The notes: generated by a model from the letters alone, not told the origin. A stretch of 64,000 nucleotides of DNA from Rikenellaceae bacterium (GCA_015059905.1 SUZN01000001.1:372001-436000), one strand, 5' to 3'; counted from the first letter of the stretch, positions 25,569 to 33,505 are shown. A program made the numbers and translations.

Positions 25569-26720
25569 ATGCCAAAAACTATTAACTACAAAAGTTACAT
25601 TATTACTCGCGAGGACAATGGCGCAGTATCGGTTGTCAAGGACGGCGAGCCACAGTCTAATGCAAAGGCTGCATTAAAGGAGGTCGCATCGGTTGCAGGT
25701 TTTCAGGTTGAAGATAAATGGAACACATATCAGATTGGTGCAAAGCTTATCAACTATCTTGAGGATAACAACCTCGTTCCCAAGAGTAAAAATATCGAGA
25801 AGATTGTCGAGGGCACATCTTCGGAGATTGCAAATGCCAAGGTGCGTGTCTATGGCAAGGCACAGAATCGCACTGTTCTGGGTATTGCCCACGCCTATAT
25901 GGTAATGTATCCACAAGCCACATTGGAGGATTTGCGTAAGGCATTCCCCAATGAGCTGAACCCAGCCAAAAATGTTGACGAGTTGTTTGTGTATGCGACA
26001 AAACCTGCCGAGAAGGGCGAGTGGAGAGGTTATTTTGACCTTCCAGAGGAGCTTCTCACAATGGGTGATGGCAAGAAGGTTCAGTTAGCGGGTATGTGGA
26101 CAAAGGAGAGCTTTGAGAAGGCTGTGTTCCACGCTAAACAATATGGTATCATCGTAGCCGACTTCGAGAAAGCAAAGGGCGGTGGTAAAAAAGGTGGTTT
26201 CCGCTTGGAGTACCTCAACGGTTATGTGCCACCAGTGCCAGCGCAGAAGAAGTCGTTATGGTGGCTGTGGCTGATTATCATACTTTTGTTAGCTGGTCTG
26301 GCTGCATTCTTCGCGTTCAAACCAAAGGAGGTTGTTGAGGTTGAGAAGATTGTGGAAGTAGAGAAGATTGTATATGTTGACCGCGTTGAGGAGATTGAAA
26401 AGAATTTCAATGCTGCTACATTCATTCAGGGCAAGGCAGACTTGAGCGACGATGCCAAATTCGTACTTCACGACCTGGAGCAGCTGATGCAGAAGCATCC
26501 AGAGTTGAAGCTCAAGCTCGTAGGTCACACATCATCGGAGGGTGATGCCACATTCAACCAGAAGCTTTCGGAGGCACGTGCACAGGCGGCAGTTGATTTT
26601 CTGGTGGGTCGTGGTGTTGATGCATCACGCCTCTCTGCCGAGGGTAAGGGCTCAAGTGAGCCTATCGACGAGAACAACCCAGAGGCTAATCGTAGAACAG
26701 AATTTATCGTAATAGAATAA
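25569..26720 (+). CDS. OmpA-like protein with internal membrane helix
   Basis: A 383-residue protein without a signal peptide. Residues 1-70 (INYKSYIITREDNGAVSVVKDG, in part) form a small domain I recall from other Bacteroidetes hypotheticals. Residues 75-215 are another soluble part with a Gly/Lys-rich end. One membrane helix follows at about 226-249, then a coiled stretch with the repeat VEVEKIVEVEKIVYVD, then an OmpA_C domain (about 277-383; LVGHTSSEGDATFNQKLSEAR, NRRTEFIV) that binds peptidoglycan in the family. This implies a cytoplasmic N-domain linked across the inner membrane to the wall. It heads a tightly spaced gene run. Confidence 0.8.
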   Translation: MPKTINYKSYIITREDNGAVSVVKDGEPQSNAKAALKEVASVAGFQVEDKWNTYQIGAKLINYLEDNNLVPKSKNIEKIVEGTSSEIANAKVRVYGKAQNRTVLGIAHAYMVMYPQATLEDLRKAFPNELNPAKNVDELFVYATKPAEKGEWRGYFDLPEELLTMGDGKKVQLAGMWTKESFEKAVFHAKQYGIIVADFEKAKGGGKKGGFRLEYLNGYVPPVPAQKKSLWWLWLIIILLLAGLAAFFAFKPKEVVEVEKIVEVEKIVYVDRVEEIEKNFNAATFIQGKADLSDDAKFVLHDLEQLMQKHPELKLKLVGHTSSEGDATFNQKLSEARAQAAVDFLVGRGVDASRLSAEGKGSSEPIDENNPEANRRTEFIVIE

Positions 26721-26737
26721 TTTAATACATTTTATAT

Positions 26738-27100
26738 ATGGGAATTTTAAACAATTTGATGGATAAATTCAAGAATGCTGAATTTACCGTAGCTCCACAG
26801 AAGAAGCTTAAGACTATTTCTGCTGATTTCAAGAAGGCTTTTGGCGTTTCACTCGTATTCTACAAGGGCGCACAGATTGCCGATGGCGATTTGACATTGG
26901 CAGCACTCAATAAGAAGACCACCAAAGATGTTAAATCTACCGCTGACGGTTTGAAGATTAAGGCAAGTATGAAAGTTGGCGATGCCGAGAAGTTGTTTGA
27001 CTCAAACTTTGGCGTAACCGTACAGATTAAGGATGCAGCGGGCACAAAGCTCGTTCCTAATGGTATCACCATCGGTCAGGCTGCACGAGGCGAGTATTAG
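26738..27100 (+). CDS. Two-repeat small protein A, paralogue of the 27810 product
   Basis: A 120-residue soluble protein made of two similar halves: LKTISADFKKAFGVSLVFYKG...ADGDLTLAAL and MKVGDAEKLFDSNFGVTVQIKD...LVPNGITI. The shared pattern is a short strand, a helix ending FG[VAI], a strand, then an acidic turn and T-L/I. The same pattern occurs twice in the 27810 product, so the two genes are paralogues. The order of elements recalls ubiquitin-like beta-grasp domains, but this is only visual. It is 17 bases after the OmpA-like gene and 3 before the nuclease-like gene. Confidence 0.7.
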   Translation: MGILNNLMDKFKNAEFTVAPQKKLKTISADFKKAFGVSLVFYKGAQIADGDLTLAALNKKTTKDVKSTADGLKIKASMKVGDAEKLFDSNFGVTVQIKDAAGTKLVPNGITIGQAARGEY

Positions 27101-27103
27101 AAA

Positions 27104-27775
27104 ATGGCTGCATTTGTTGATATAGTTCGTGCAGATGTCTTTGCGTTCTTGGAGAGCAACAACGAGTTGCTCTTCAATGAGCGCGATTTCCAGATGCACC
27201 TTGCTACTTGGTTACGTAACTCCGCCAACCGCTACGATGATGTGGATGTGGAGTATTATGTACCTTGGCAAGAGTTGCAGAAAGTAGGCAAATATGTTTG
27301 GGAGAGCGAATTACGCCTCGATATTGTAGTGAAAAAAGATGGCGAGTATTGCCCCGTAGAGTTGAAGTACAAGACCAAAAAGGTGGAGCGTAAAATCGCC
27401 CGCTTTGATGAAGATTTAACAGGCGATGTCGTTGTGATGAAGAATCAGGGCGCACAAGATTTGGGTATGTACGACTTCTGGAAGGATGTTCGCCGAGTAG
27501 AGTTGGTGCGCAACCGTTTCGAGCGTGTCAAGGGAGGCTTGGCGGTATTTGTAACCAATGACCCGCTTTACACCAAGGCGAGCAGACCTAATTCGAACAA
27601 CTATCTGCTTAATATGTCCGAGGGCAAACATTCAGTTGTTAAGCATTGGCAAAATCCCGAAAGCACTTGTGCCAAGACACACCCCGATTTCGAGGTTGAA
27701 AAGGAGTACACGATCGAGTGGCAAGAGAGAACTATTGATAATGTAGAATTTTATTACTGTTTGGCAACTATTTAA
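27104..27775 (+). CDS. PD-(D/E)XK nuclease-like protein
   Basis: A 223-residue protein. Residues 63-90 show a PD-(D/E)XK core: Asp73 in ELRLDIVV, then Glu86-x-Lys88 in CPVELKYK. An N-terminal helix has a conserved-looking Glu26 (NERDFQMHLATWL). The rest predicts alpha/beta, with FVTNDPLYTKA, and a C-terminal EYTIEWQERTI. The family name is unknown to me; similar proteins are usually hypothetical or restriction-like. It is almost fused to gene A (3 bases apart) and flanked by both small paralogues, which suggests a joint function. Confidence 0.65.
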   Translation: MAAFVDIVRADVFAFLESNNELLFNERDFQMHLATWLRNSANRYDDVDVEYYVPWQELQKVGKYVWESELRLDIVVKKDGEYCPVELKYKTKKVERKIARFDEDLTGDVVVMKNQGAQDLGMYDFWKDVRRVELVRNRFERVKGGLAVFVTNDPLYTKASRPNSNNYLLNMSEGKHSVVKHWQNPESTCAKTHPDFEVEKEYTIEWQERTIDNVEFYYCLATI

Positions 27776-27809
27776 CACATTTATATTAACCATTTAAAAC
27801 TTAAAAATT

Positions 27810-28124
27810 ATGGCAGATTTCAAATTGGATGGCCGTATGAAGGTCAAGTCATTGAAGGAGAACTTCAAGAAGTGTTTTGGCGCATCATTGCGCGTTTACA
27901 AGAGCGAGACTTGCAAGGGTGCTTTCGCTGATGACGACGCTACATTGGCTTCTATCCGCGCTGAGGGTAAGAAGGGTGGCGAGCTCGTTGTAGGTGGCAA
28001 CCTCAAGGTTGGCAACTTCGAGAAGAAGATTGCTGAGCTCTATGGTATCGGTGTTCAGGTAGCTAACGCTGACGACAGCAAGCTCGCTGACAACGACATC
28101 ACTTTGGTTGCTGCTGGTAAGTAA
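27810..28124 (+). CDS. Two-repeat small protein B, paralogue of the 26738 product
   Basis: A 104-residue soluble protein with an internal duplication: MKVKSLKENFKKCFGASLRVY...ADDDATLASI and LKVGNFEKKIAELYGIGVQVAN...LADNDITLVAAG. It is paralogous to gene A. Codons are strongly biased to the set used by acpP and glyS (GCT, AAG, CTC, GGT), which points to high expression, in contrast to the AT-rich genes that follow. It has no signal peptide or membrane segment, and ends in Ala-Ala-Gly-Lys. Confidence 0.7.
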   Translation: MADFKLDGRMKVKSLKENFKKCFGASLRVYKSETCKGAFADDDATLASIRAEGKKGGELVVGGNLKVGNFEKKIAELYGIGVQVANADDSKLADNDITLVAAGK

Positions 28125-28144
28125 TCTTAATACAGTTGTAAACT

Positions 28145-28420
28145 ATGGAAGAATGGGGAGCAATAGGATTGCTTATTTTATTTTTTGCGCCAGCATTAGG
28201 GCGTTTGCAATGGATTCTCGGTTTGCTAACTCTTGCAGCTGGTGTAATCGTTATGCTACTGTCTGGAGCTGATTCGGTTGGTGCATTGGGCATTGCTGGT
28301 CTTGTTTGTGTTGCGTCTGGCTTTTGTTACCACAAAATAACAGGAGATATAGTCATAACGGACATTCTTAGTTTTATTACTGGAATTGTATTGATTATCG
28401 TGGCTATCGCAACAGCATAA
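28145..28420 (+). CDS. Small membrane protein
   Basis: 91 residues, mostly hydrophobic, with about three membrane helices (GAIGLLILFFAPALG, ILGLLTLAAGVIVMLLSG, and DILSFITGIVLIIVAIATA at the end). Not recognised. It starts 20 bases after gene B. Confidence 0.55.
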   Translation: MEEWGAIGLLILFFAPALGRLQWILGLLTLAAGVIVMLLSGADSVGALGIAGLVCVASGFCYHKITGDIVITDILSFITGIVLIIVAIATA

Positions 28421-28421
28421 G

Positions 28422-28514
28422 GCATTCGTAGGCAGCCAATCGAATGCGCATAGGTTGCAATGATAAGTAATTACTCAATTTTAGATATGTAGGGGCTTGA
28501 TCGCCCCTCATATC
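28422..28514 (+). promoter_or_regulatory. Two hairpins inside the gene run
   Basis: Hairpin 1 is GCATTCG (28422-28428) with CGAATGC (28441-28447) and loop TAGGCAGCCAAT. Hairpin 2 is GATATG-T-AGGGGC (28484-28496), loop TTGATC, then GCCCCT-CATATC (28503-28514), a 12-pair stem with one bulge and no T run. They sit in the largest gap of the cluster. They may be a processing or attenuation site rather than a terminator. Confidence 0.5.
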
Positions 28515-28539
28515 ACAAATTTAAAATCTTAAATGAGTT

Positions 28540-28707
28540 ATGAAAATTCCTGGACTATCATTTTCGTTGAAGCGTGCCGTTGGCATCAGCGGACTCAAAA
28601 ACAAGATTGCCAAAAAAGTCGGCATCCCTACTACCAAGCAGGGTCTGGAACGCAAGATTGGTGGTACAATATTGAAAGGTGTGTTTGGTAAGAAGAAATC
28701 TAAATAG
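28540..28707 (+). CDS. 55-residue highly basic peptide
   Basis: ATG 28540 to TAG 28705-28707. The product begins MKIPGLSFSLKRAVGISGLK and ends GVFGKKKSK. It is rich in Lys/Arg (about 15 of 55) and has no acidic residue except one Glu. It could bind nucleic acid or membrane lipids, or resemble a small phage-type structural peptide; none is established. It is 9 bases before the next gene, which supports its being translated. Confidence 0.55.
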   Translation: MKIPGLSFSLKRAVGISGLKNKIAKKVGIPTTKQGLERKIGGTILKGVFGKKKSK

Positions 28708-28716
28708 TAAAGAATT

Positions 28717-28911
28717 ATGCCATTATTAGATAAAAATCGCTCATTCTTGGACAATGTGTCCGATGTGACAGAAAAACATAAAAAGCTGATTACACTCGCA
28801 ATTGTGTTGAAGTGGATGACGAAAAACAAATGGATTGTGTTTTTCATTCTACTCTCTATCGTTATGCTTATTGAAGCAATCATTACAGGTGTGTTAAATA
28901 TTTTTGCTTGA
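28717..28911 (+). CDS. Small single-pass membrane protein
   Basis: 64 residues: a polar N-terminal half (DKNRSFLDNVSDVTEKHKK) and a hydrophobic C-terminal helix (WIVFFILLSIVMLIEAIIT). Not recognised. It is 6 bases upstream of the DUF1232 gene and probably co-translated. Confidence 0.55.
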   Translation: MPLLDKNRSFLDNVSDVTEKHKKLITLAIVLKWMTKNKWIVFFILLSIVMLIEAIITGVLNIFA

Positions 28912-28917
28912 TAAAAT

Positions 28918-29667
28918 ATGGCTTTGAAATTTATAGATAAACTAAAGACTATTGATCTTTCGAAAGCATCGGAGGCTGTTTCGGGGGTGAAATCATCATT
29001 CTCCAATTTATTAGACAAAAAGAAGGCGACAGAATCAACTGATACACCGTCAGAAGATCTATTATTAGAGTTGTCAAGCGCAGATTTATCGGAAGATGAG
29101 CAAACTTTAGCGCAAGAATATGCTGAGAAATTTGCAGGTAAAATGAATGAGCTACAAGAAAAAGTCCTTCAATATCTTGCCGATAACAGCGAAAAGCTAA
29201 AGCAGTGGTACTCTGATAGTCAGATAAACGAAAAGATTGCAAAAGTGGCGAAAAAAGCTGGCGGAATTATCATCTATCCTGTCCTGCTACTTTTCAATCT
29301 TATGAAGTCGCCGCAAACAACAGTTCAGAACAAGATGTTTATAGTAGCACCGTTAGCCTACTTCGTATTACCCACTGACCTTATCCCAGATTTTATCGTA
29401 GCAGTGGGGTATGCTGATGATGGACTTGCGATTATGAAATGTGTACAATCTCTGTCATCATCCATAACACCCGAAATTAAAGAACAAACAACATTGCAAT
29501 GTAAGGGTATTTTTGGCGAAGTGGACGAGAAGATGCTGGCACAGATTTCTGACGCAATAAATGATAATCAAGAAGCAATCGTATCTTCGCTAACTGATTT
29601 GAGCAATAAATCCAAGACCGCAAGAAAAAATAGCACAAAACCAGACAAGGAAAATAGAAAGAAATAG
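28918..29667 (+). CDS. DUF1232 (YkvA-like) membrane protein
   Basis: A 249-residue protein. Residues 1-110 are acidic and helical. Residues 115-175 carry the DUF1232 motif (MFIVAPLAYFVLPTDLIPDF and VGYADDGLAI), a short membrane-linked region. A basic tail follows (KSKTARKNSTKPDKENRKK). The function of DUF1232 is unknown. The gene is AT-rich and placed in the middle of the cluster. Confidence 0.7.
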   Translation: MALKFIDKLKTIDLSKASEAVSGVKSSFSNLLDKKKATESTDTPSEDLLLELSSADLSEDEQTLAQEYAEKFAGKMNELQEKVLQYLADNSEKLKQWYSDSQINEKIAKVAKKAGGIIIYPVLLLFNLMKSPQTTVQNKMFIVAPLAYFVLPTDLIPDFIVAVGYADDGLAIMKCVQSLSSSITPEIKEQTTLQCKGIFGEVDEKMLAQISDAINDNQEAIVSSLTDLSNKSKTARKNSTKPDKENRKK

Positions 29668-29686
29668 GAATCTAAAAACCTTTTTT

Positions 29687-29929
29687 ATGAGCAAAGAATA
29701 TTACAAAAAGAAGATTATTGACCTTCGTGCATCAATAGCTAAGGAAAAGGAGGCCAAGAAACGTGACAATGAGTATTACGCCCGAATGATAAAGAATGCT
29801 TCATCACCATCTTCCAAAGCAAGTTATCGCAAAAATAAGATTGATAAGGCGGCATATCACGATCGTCAAGTGGAGTATTACAAACGTCAGATAGAGAGCG
29901 CAAAAGATAGTCTGAAACGTTGTAAATAA
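29687..29929 (+). CDS. Short coiled-coil basic protein
   Basis: 80 residues, very rich in Lys, Arg, Tyr and Ala, nearly all helical (KKKIIDLRASIAKEKEAKKR, RQVEYYKRQIESAKDSLKR). No membrane segment or signal peptide. Not recognised; it may be a binding partner of a neighbour. It starts 19 bases after the DUF1232 gene. Confidence 0.5.
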   Translation: MSKEYYKKKIIDLRASIAKEKEAKKRDNEYYARMIKNASSPSSKASYRKNKIDKAAYHDRQVEYYKRQIESAKDSLKRCK

Positions 29930-29950
29930 AGAACAAAAAACACTGCCATT

Positions 29951-31228
29951 ATGAGAAAAATCTGCTGGATATTGGTTGTCGTGCTCCTTTCAAGCTGCAC
30001 AAGCAAAGTAACAAAAGCTACATTAGAGGAGTATAATCTGGTCTTTGAGAAGGTTATGACACTTGAAAAACTTATTTCTCAAACAGAGTTTAATACACTG
30101 TCGGGCGATGAGATAAAGGAGATGAATGCGATTGGTAAAGAGTTATACTATGACTACAATCCAATGGATTTGACTCCCGAGCAGGTGGCACAGTGCGAAG
30201 CTCTCAAAGAGCGAGTGAATAAGCTGCGAAATAACCTGATCACATTGACTACTAACGAAATAAACGACTTCAAGATTACGCCCTGGCAGCACGATGAGTT
30301 GTTGCTTGAGCAGCCACGTTCGTATCCCGTATATCTGCTGAAGGGAGAGAAACTGCGTTGGACAATAACTGCAGCAAAGCCGATTACTGTTCAGGTGAGT
30401 AATGCCGATAGTCGTACTGTGCTTAAAACATACAAGGGAAAAACCACTGTTAAGGATTCGTTGGTTGTGGCAAATAGCGCAATATATCTTGTGAATATAA
30501 ACCCACAGGGAACACAGTATGTAGGGCTGGATATAAATTACAAGATAAATGACATTTCTCGTTTAGGAAACGCGACACCCATTAAAATAGAGCAAGTAGA
30601 GTGCAAGAAAGACGATTTTGGCGCAACAGCTGTTAAGGGTGTCAATATGACCAAATGTTTCGAAGAGCCTCGTAAATTTACATTACGCGGACAATTCAAA
30701 GCGGCATTCTCGGGCAGCGCGAAGGCGCTGGTTGCTGTTCAGGTGCCTGCGGGAGCAACCGATATTCTCTACTCAATGCGTATCGATACAAGCGAGAGTG
30801 ATTGTTCGCAAGATGGAGAGTTTCACGACAACCTTGCATCCTCATACAAGAAGGTTAAATTTCTCGGATTACCTCTCTACGAAAAAGAGAAAAACGGCAA
30901 GCTAAACCTGTTTAGCAGTCTGCTTGATGACAATCGTCCTATCCGCGACGAGGATGCCTACTGCAATATGTATGTATTCCGCAATCAGGCGCAGGCAAAA
31001 CAATTTCAGGATGGTACCAAAGCCGCGTCTATGCTAAACTACGATGTTGATTATTCCACGCTTGGCACACAATCGTGCAATGGTCGAATACCTGTCAAAG
31101 GGCTAAGAACCATATATCTTGCTTTTGAGAACGAGCGTATGCGCTACACCAACTACCTTTGGGTTGAGGTTGAGGCGGTCGTGCCGAATACAATCTACTA
31201 TACGACAAAATACACCCTTGAGGAGTAA
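29951..31228 (+). CDS. Lipoprotein of unknown function
   Basis: A 425-residue protein with a signal peptide and lipobox (MRKICWILVVVLLSSC, Cys16). Residues 20-100 are helical. Residues 105-210 look like a beta sandwich (YPVYLLKGEKLRWTITAAKP, NINPQGTQYVGLDINY). The C-terminal half contains another beta-rich domain (FRNQAQAKQFQDG, YLAFENERMRYTNYLWVEVE). It probably sits in the outer or inner membrane facing the periplasm. It ends the tight run begun at 25569. No family recognised. Confidence 0.65.
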   Translation: MRKICWILVVVLLSSCTSKVTKATLEEYNLVFEKVMTLEKLISQTEFNTLSGDEIKEMNAIGKELYYDYNPMDLTPEQVAQCEALKERVNKLRNNLITLTTNEINDFKITPWQHDELLLEQPRSYPVYLLKGEKLRWTITAAKPITVQVSNADSRTVLKTYKGKTTVKDSLVVANSAIYLVNINPQGTQYVGLDINYKINDISRLGNATPIKIEQVECKKDDFGATAVKGVNMTKCFEEPRKFTLRGQFKAAFSGSAKALVAVQVPAGATDILYSMRIDTSESDCSQDGEFHDNLASSYKKVKFLGLPLYEKEKNGKLNLFSSLLDDNRPIRDEDAYCNMYVFRNQAQAKQFQDGTKAASMLNYDVDYSTLGTQSCNGRIPVKGLRTIYLAFENERMRYTNYLWVEVEAVVPNTIYYTTKYTLEE

Positions 31229-31278
31229 TAAAAATGCGCGCAGCAGACATTGTGCCGCATTGGGATTATCTCAAAATT

Positions 31279-31315
31279 CATCGTAGGCAGTTACGAAAAG
31301 TAACCGCTTGCGATG
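31279..31315 (+). promoter_or_regulatory. Hairpin sharing a motif with the 28422 hairpin
   Basis: CATCG (31279-31283) pairs CGATG (31311-31315), and GTTAC pairs GTAAC around GAAAA. The sequence TCGTAGGCAG (31281-31290) also occurs at 28426-28435. No T run follows. Confidence 0.4.
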
Positions 31316-31388
31316 TTAAATAGGAGAACTTTGAACGAAAAGACAAAGACAATAATAACCATTATAAATAATTTAAAATCTACATAAT

Positions 31389-31697
31389 ATGAAATCAAAC
31401 ATTATCGATATTCCTCGCCAACATACGCAAAAAGATTTATTTGGTATCGAAGCATATCAAAACGCGCTGATTAAGTATATTCGACTCACAGACACTCCTA
31501 TCACAATAGCTCTCTAGGGCGAATGGGGTAGTGGCAAGACATCGCTGATGAATCTGCTACGATATCATCTTTGTGATGTAGATAACGCACCATTCTATTC
31601 CATCTGGATTAACACGCGGCAGAGTGTTGGGCTGTGAGTTTTGGCGTTGCCTGGCAGATCAATACACCCAAAAGGGATTAAGAGTAAGTAAATGGAG
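31389..31697 (+). pseudogene. KAP-type P-loop NTPase remnant
   Basis: The frame from ATG 31389 reads MKSNIIDIPRQHTQKDLFG and reaches ITIAL, then an in-frame TAG (31515-31517), then GEWGSGKTSLMNLLRYHLC and FYSIWINTRQSVGL with TGA at 31635-31637. The Walker A (GEWGSGKTS) and IWINT motif are those of KAP NTPases, where a Gln normally stands at the TAG (CAG to TAG). After about 80 codons homology ends; another frame continues as EFWRCLADQYTQKGLRVSKW to 31697. A full KAP protein has 500 or more residues, so this is a nonsense-mutated, deleted relic. Confidence 0.75.
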
Positions 31698-33407
31698 ATA
31701 AAGATGAAATCAGAAAAATTCAAAAAACAATTAGCTCGTGTTTTCGACAACGATCTGCGCACCAAGCAGTGGGAAAACTATGTAGATTATACCATCATTG
31801 GTCTTATTGTCATCAGTACCATGTCGGTATTTATTTCTACTTTCAATATCTCGCCCCAATGTGAGCGAGTGTTGCAGATTATCGATATCGTAACGGTTAT
31901 TACGTTCACTATTGAGGTGTCGCTGCGTATATGGGCAGCTGATGAGCTAGACCCAAAGTACAAGGGTTTCTGGGGTAGAGTACGCTATTGTTGTTCATTC
32001 TATGGACTGATTGACATCATCTCAACATACACCTTCTATGTTTCGTTATACCTGCCTCTGCCATACGCAATTCTAAAATCGTTAAGAGTGTTGCGCCTAC
32101 TGCGAGTCTTTCGCTATATGCATTCATTCCGATTGTTGAAAAAGGCTTTAAGTTCCAAATCAAGGGAGATGTTTATCTCGTTGCAGTTCCTGGTGATTGT
32201 GACACTTATGCTCTCATTTGTGCTCTATTTCTATGAACATGCAGCACAACCAGAGGTGTATGACAACGGAATAAAATCGACCTTGTGGGCATTTACCCGA
32301 TACCTTGGTGATATAGGAAATCTTATCGCCAGCAATCCGCCTATCACTACAGTCGGAAAGATCATTGCTTGTGTCATTGGTATATTAGGTATCGCTCTCT
32401 TTGCCGTCCCCGCAGGTTTGGTTGGTGCAGGATTTTCAGAGGCAATGGAGGAAGAGAAATTGGATCAAAAGATTAAGAGTAACATCCGTAGTATTGTTCA
32501 CGCTTTTAAGTTCGAAAAAGACCAGCAACATTCACAACTCTTTATTGTGCCTCGATACAAGGAGATAAATACAATTATTTCACGAAAGTTTATAGCCTAT
32601 GATGATATAATCGAAGCCGTCAAGAAGTCAGAGTGTCTGCATCTTTATGATATGGCAAATGCTATGAATTCTGCAGATAAGCCTGAAAGTAAGATTGTTA
32701 TTATTAACTATAAAAAGAATAGACCGTATGGTTGTTGTATTGATAGAGGGTCGAAGGTAACCATTCTTAGTACTTCAGGATACACAGAACCCATAACAGG
32801 GTGGTTCGCATATCATATTGCAAAATTGGGCGGTTTTAACTTCGTAGCCAAAGAAATAGAGACAGATGTTGATAACCCTACATCGTATTATAACATCTCG
32901 GATAATGCCAATTGTCCCAACTTGCAACTATTTCTAGACGATATTCGACAGTTCACTTCGCGACCCGATAGTTGGGTTATACCTATTCTCGGAGCGATTG
33001 GCCCAAAAAGTCGTCCAACTCAATTCCATTTCTGCTACAACAGCAAGAAGGGGGATAGTAGTTACGATGATCCAGCGAGTCTTGTTAAAGACTATACCGC
33101 ATTTGATGCAATGTATAAAACAGTTACTTCGGATCTGCTCGATAAGTTTGGCTATCATTCCGACAAGAATGAGTGGTATGCTATAAATAAAAACAATGTG
33201 GCTGCTTTTGTTGGTGCTAAAAATGCCTTCACTCTGCGTGTGGAGTGCTTTGTATGGATGTATGACAATCGCTTTATGGCTGTGATTAAAAGCCTTGCCG
33301 AAAATCTGCACTCTACGCTGGAACCAGAGCGAGAGTTAATTACACCTCCAGAAATGATTAAGCGACCAGAGGGTAAGGACTTTGGTATGCAAGACTATGT
33401 TGATTAA
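31692..33407 (+). CDS. Voltage-gated-type ion channel with atypical filter and large C-domain
   Basis: A 571-residue protein with a six-helix channel core: S1 about 33-53, S2 61-82, S3 103-120, S4 128-147 with regularly spaced Arg (LRVLRLLRVFRYMHSFR), S5 160-183, pore 195-222, S6 223-248. The usual TVGYGD filter is absent; the pore reads WAFTRYLGDIGNLIASNPP. The last 320 residues are soluble and match nothing I recognise. The selectivity is unknown. Start at 31692 or Met5 (31704). It follows the KAP remnant and is the last gene before a terminator. Confidence 0.75.
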   Translation: MEIKMKSEKFKKQLARVFDNDLRTKQWENYVDYTIIGLIVISTMSVFISTFNISPQCERVLQIIDIVTVITFTIEVSLRIWAADELDPKYKGFWGRVRYCCSFYGLIDIISTYTFYVSLYLPLPYAILKSLRVLRLLRVFRYMHSFRLLKKALSSKSREMFISLQFLVIVTLMLSFVLYFYEHAAQPEVYDNGIKSTLWAFTRYLGDIGNLIASNPPITTVGKIIACVIGILGIALFAVPAGLVGAGFSEAMEEEKLDQKIKSNIRSIVHAFKFEKDQQHSQLFIVPRYKEINTIISRKFIAYDDIIEAVKKSECLHLYDMANAMNSADKPESKIVIINYKKNRPYGCCIDRGSKVTILSTSGYTEPITGWFAYHIAKLGGFNFVAKEIETDVDNPTSYYNISDNANCPNLQLFLDDIRQFTSRPDSWVIPILGAIGPKSRPTQFHFCYNSKKGDSSYDDPASLVKDYTAFDAMYKTVTSDLLDKFGYHSDKNEWYAINKNNVAAFVGAKNAFTLRVECFVWMYDNRFMAVIKSLAENLHSTLEPERELITPPEMIKRPEGKDFGMQDYVD

Positions 33408-33469
33408 GAATTATATTAAAAGTGAAAATCCTATGAATAAACAACCCAATCATATTAACCTTACCGCTG

Positions 33470-33487
33470 TGCTATTTATAAATAGCA
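33470..33487. repeat. 18-bp perfect palindrome
   Basis: TGCTATTTATAAATAGCA reads the same on both strands. It lies between the channel gene and the G9 tract. It could be an operator or a small cruciform; no function is shown. Confidence 0.6.
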
Positions 33488-33505
33488 GTATATCAAATAT
33501 TTACT

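Noticed and set aside
26738..28124. Ubiquitin-like conjugation operon
   Set aside because: There is no E1, E2 or JAB gene nearby and neither small protein ends in di-Gly. RadC at 10950 is far away and unrelated.
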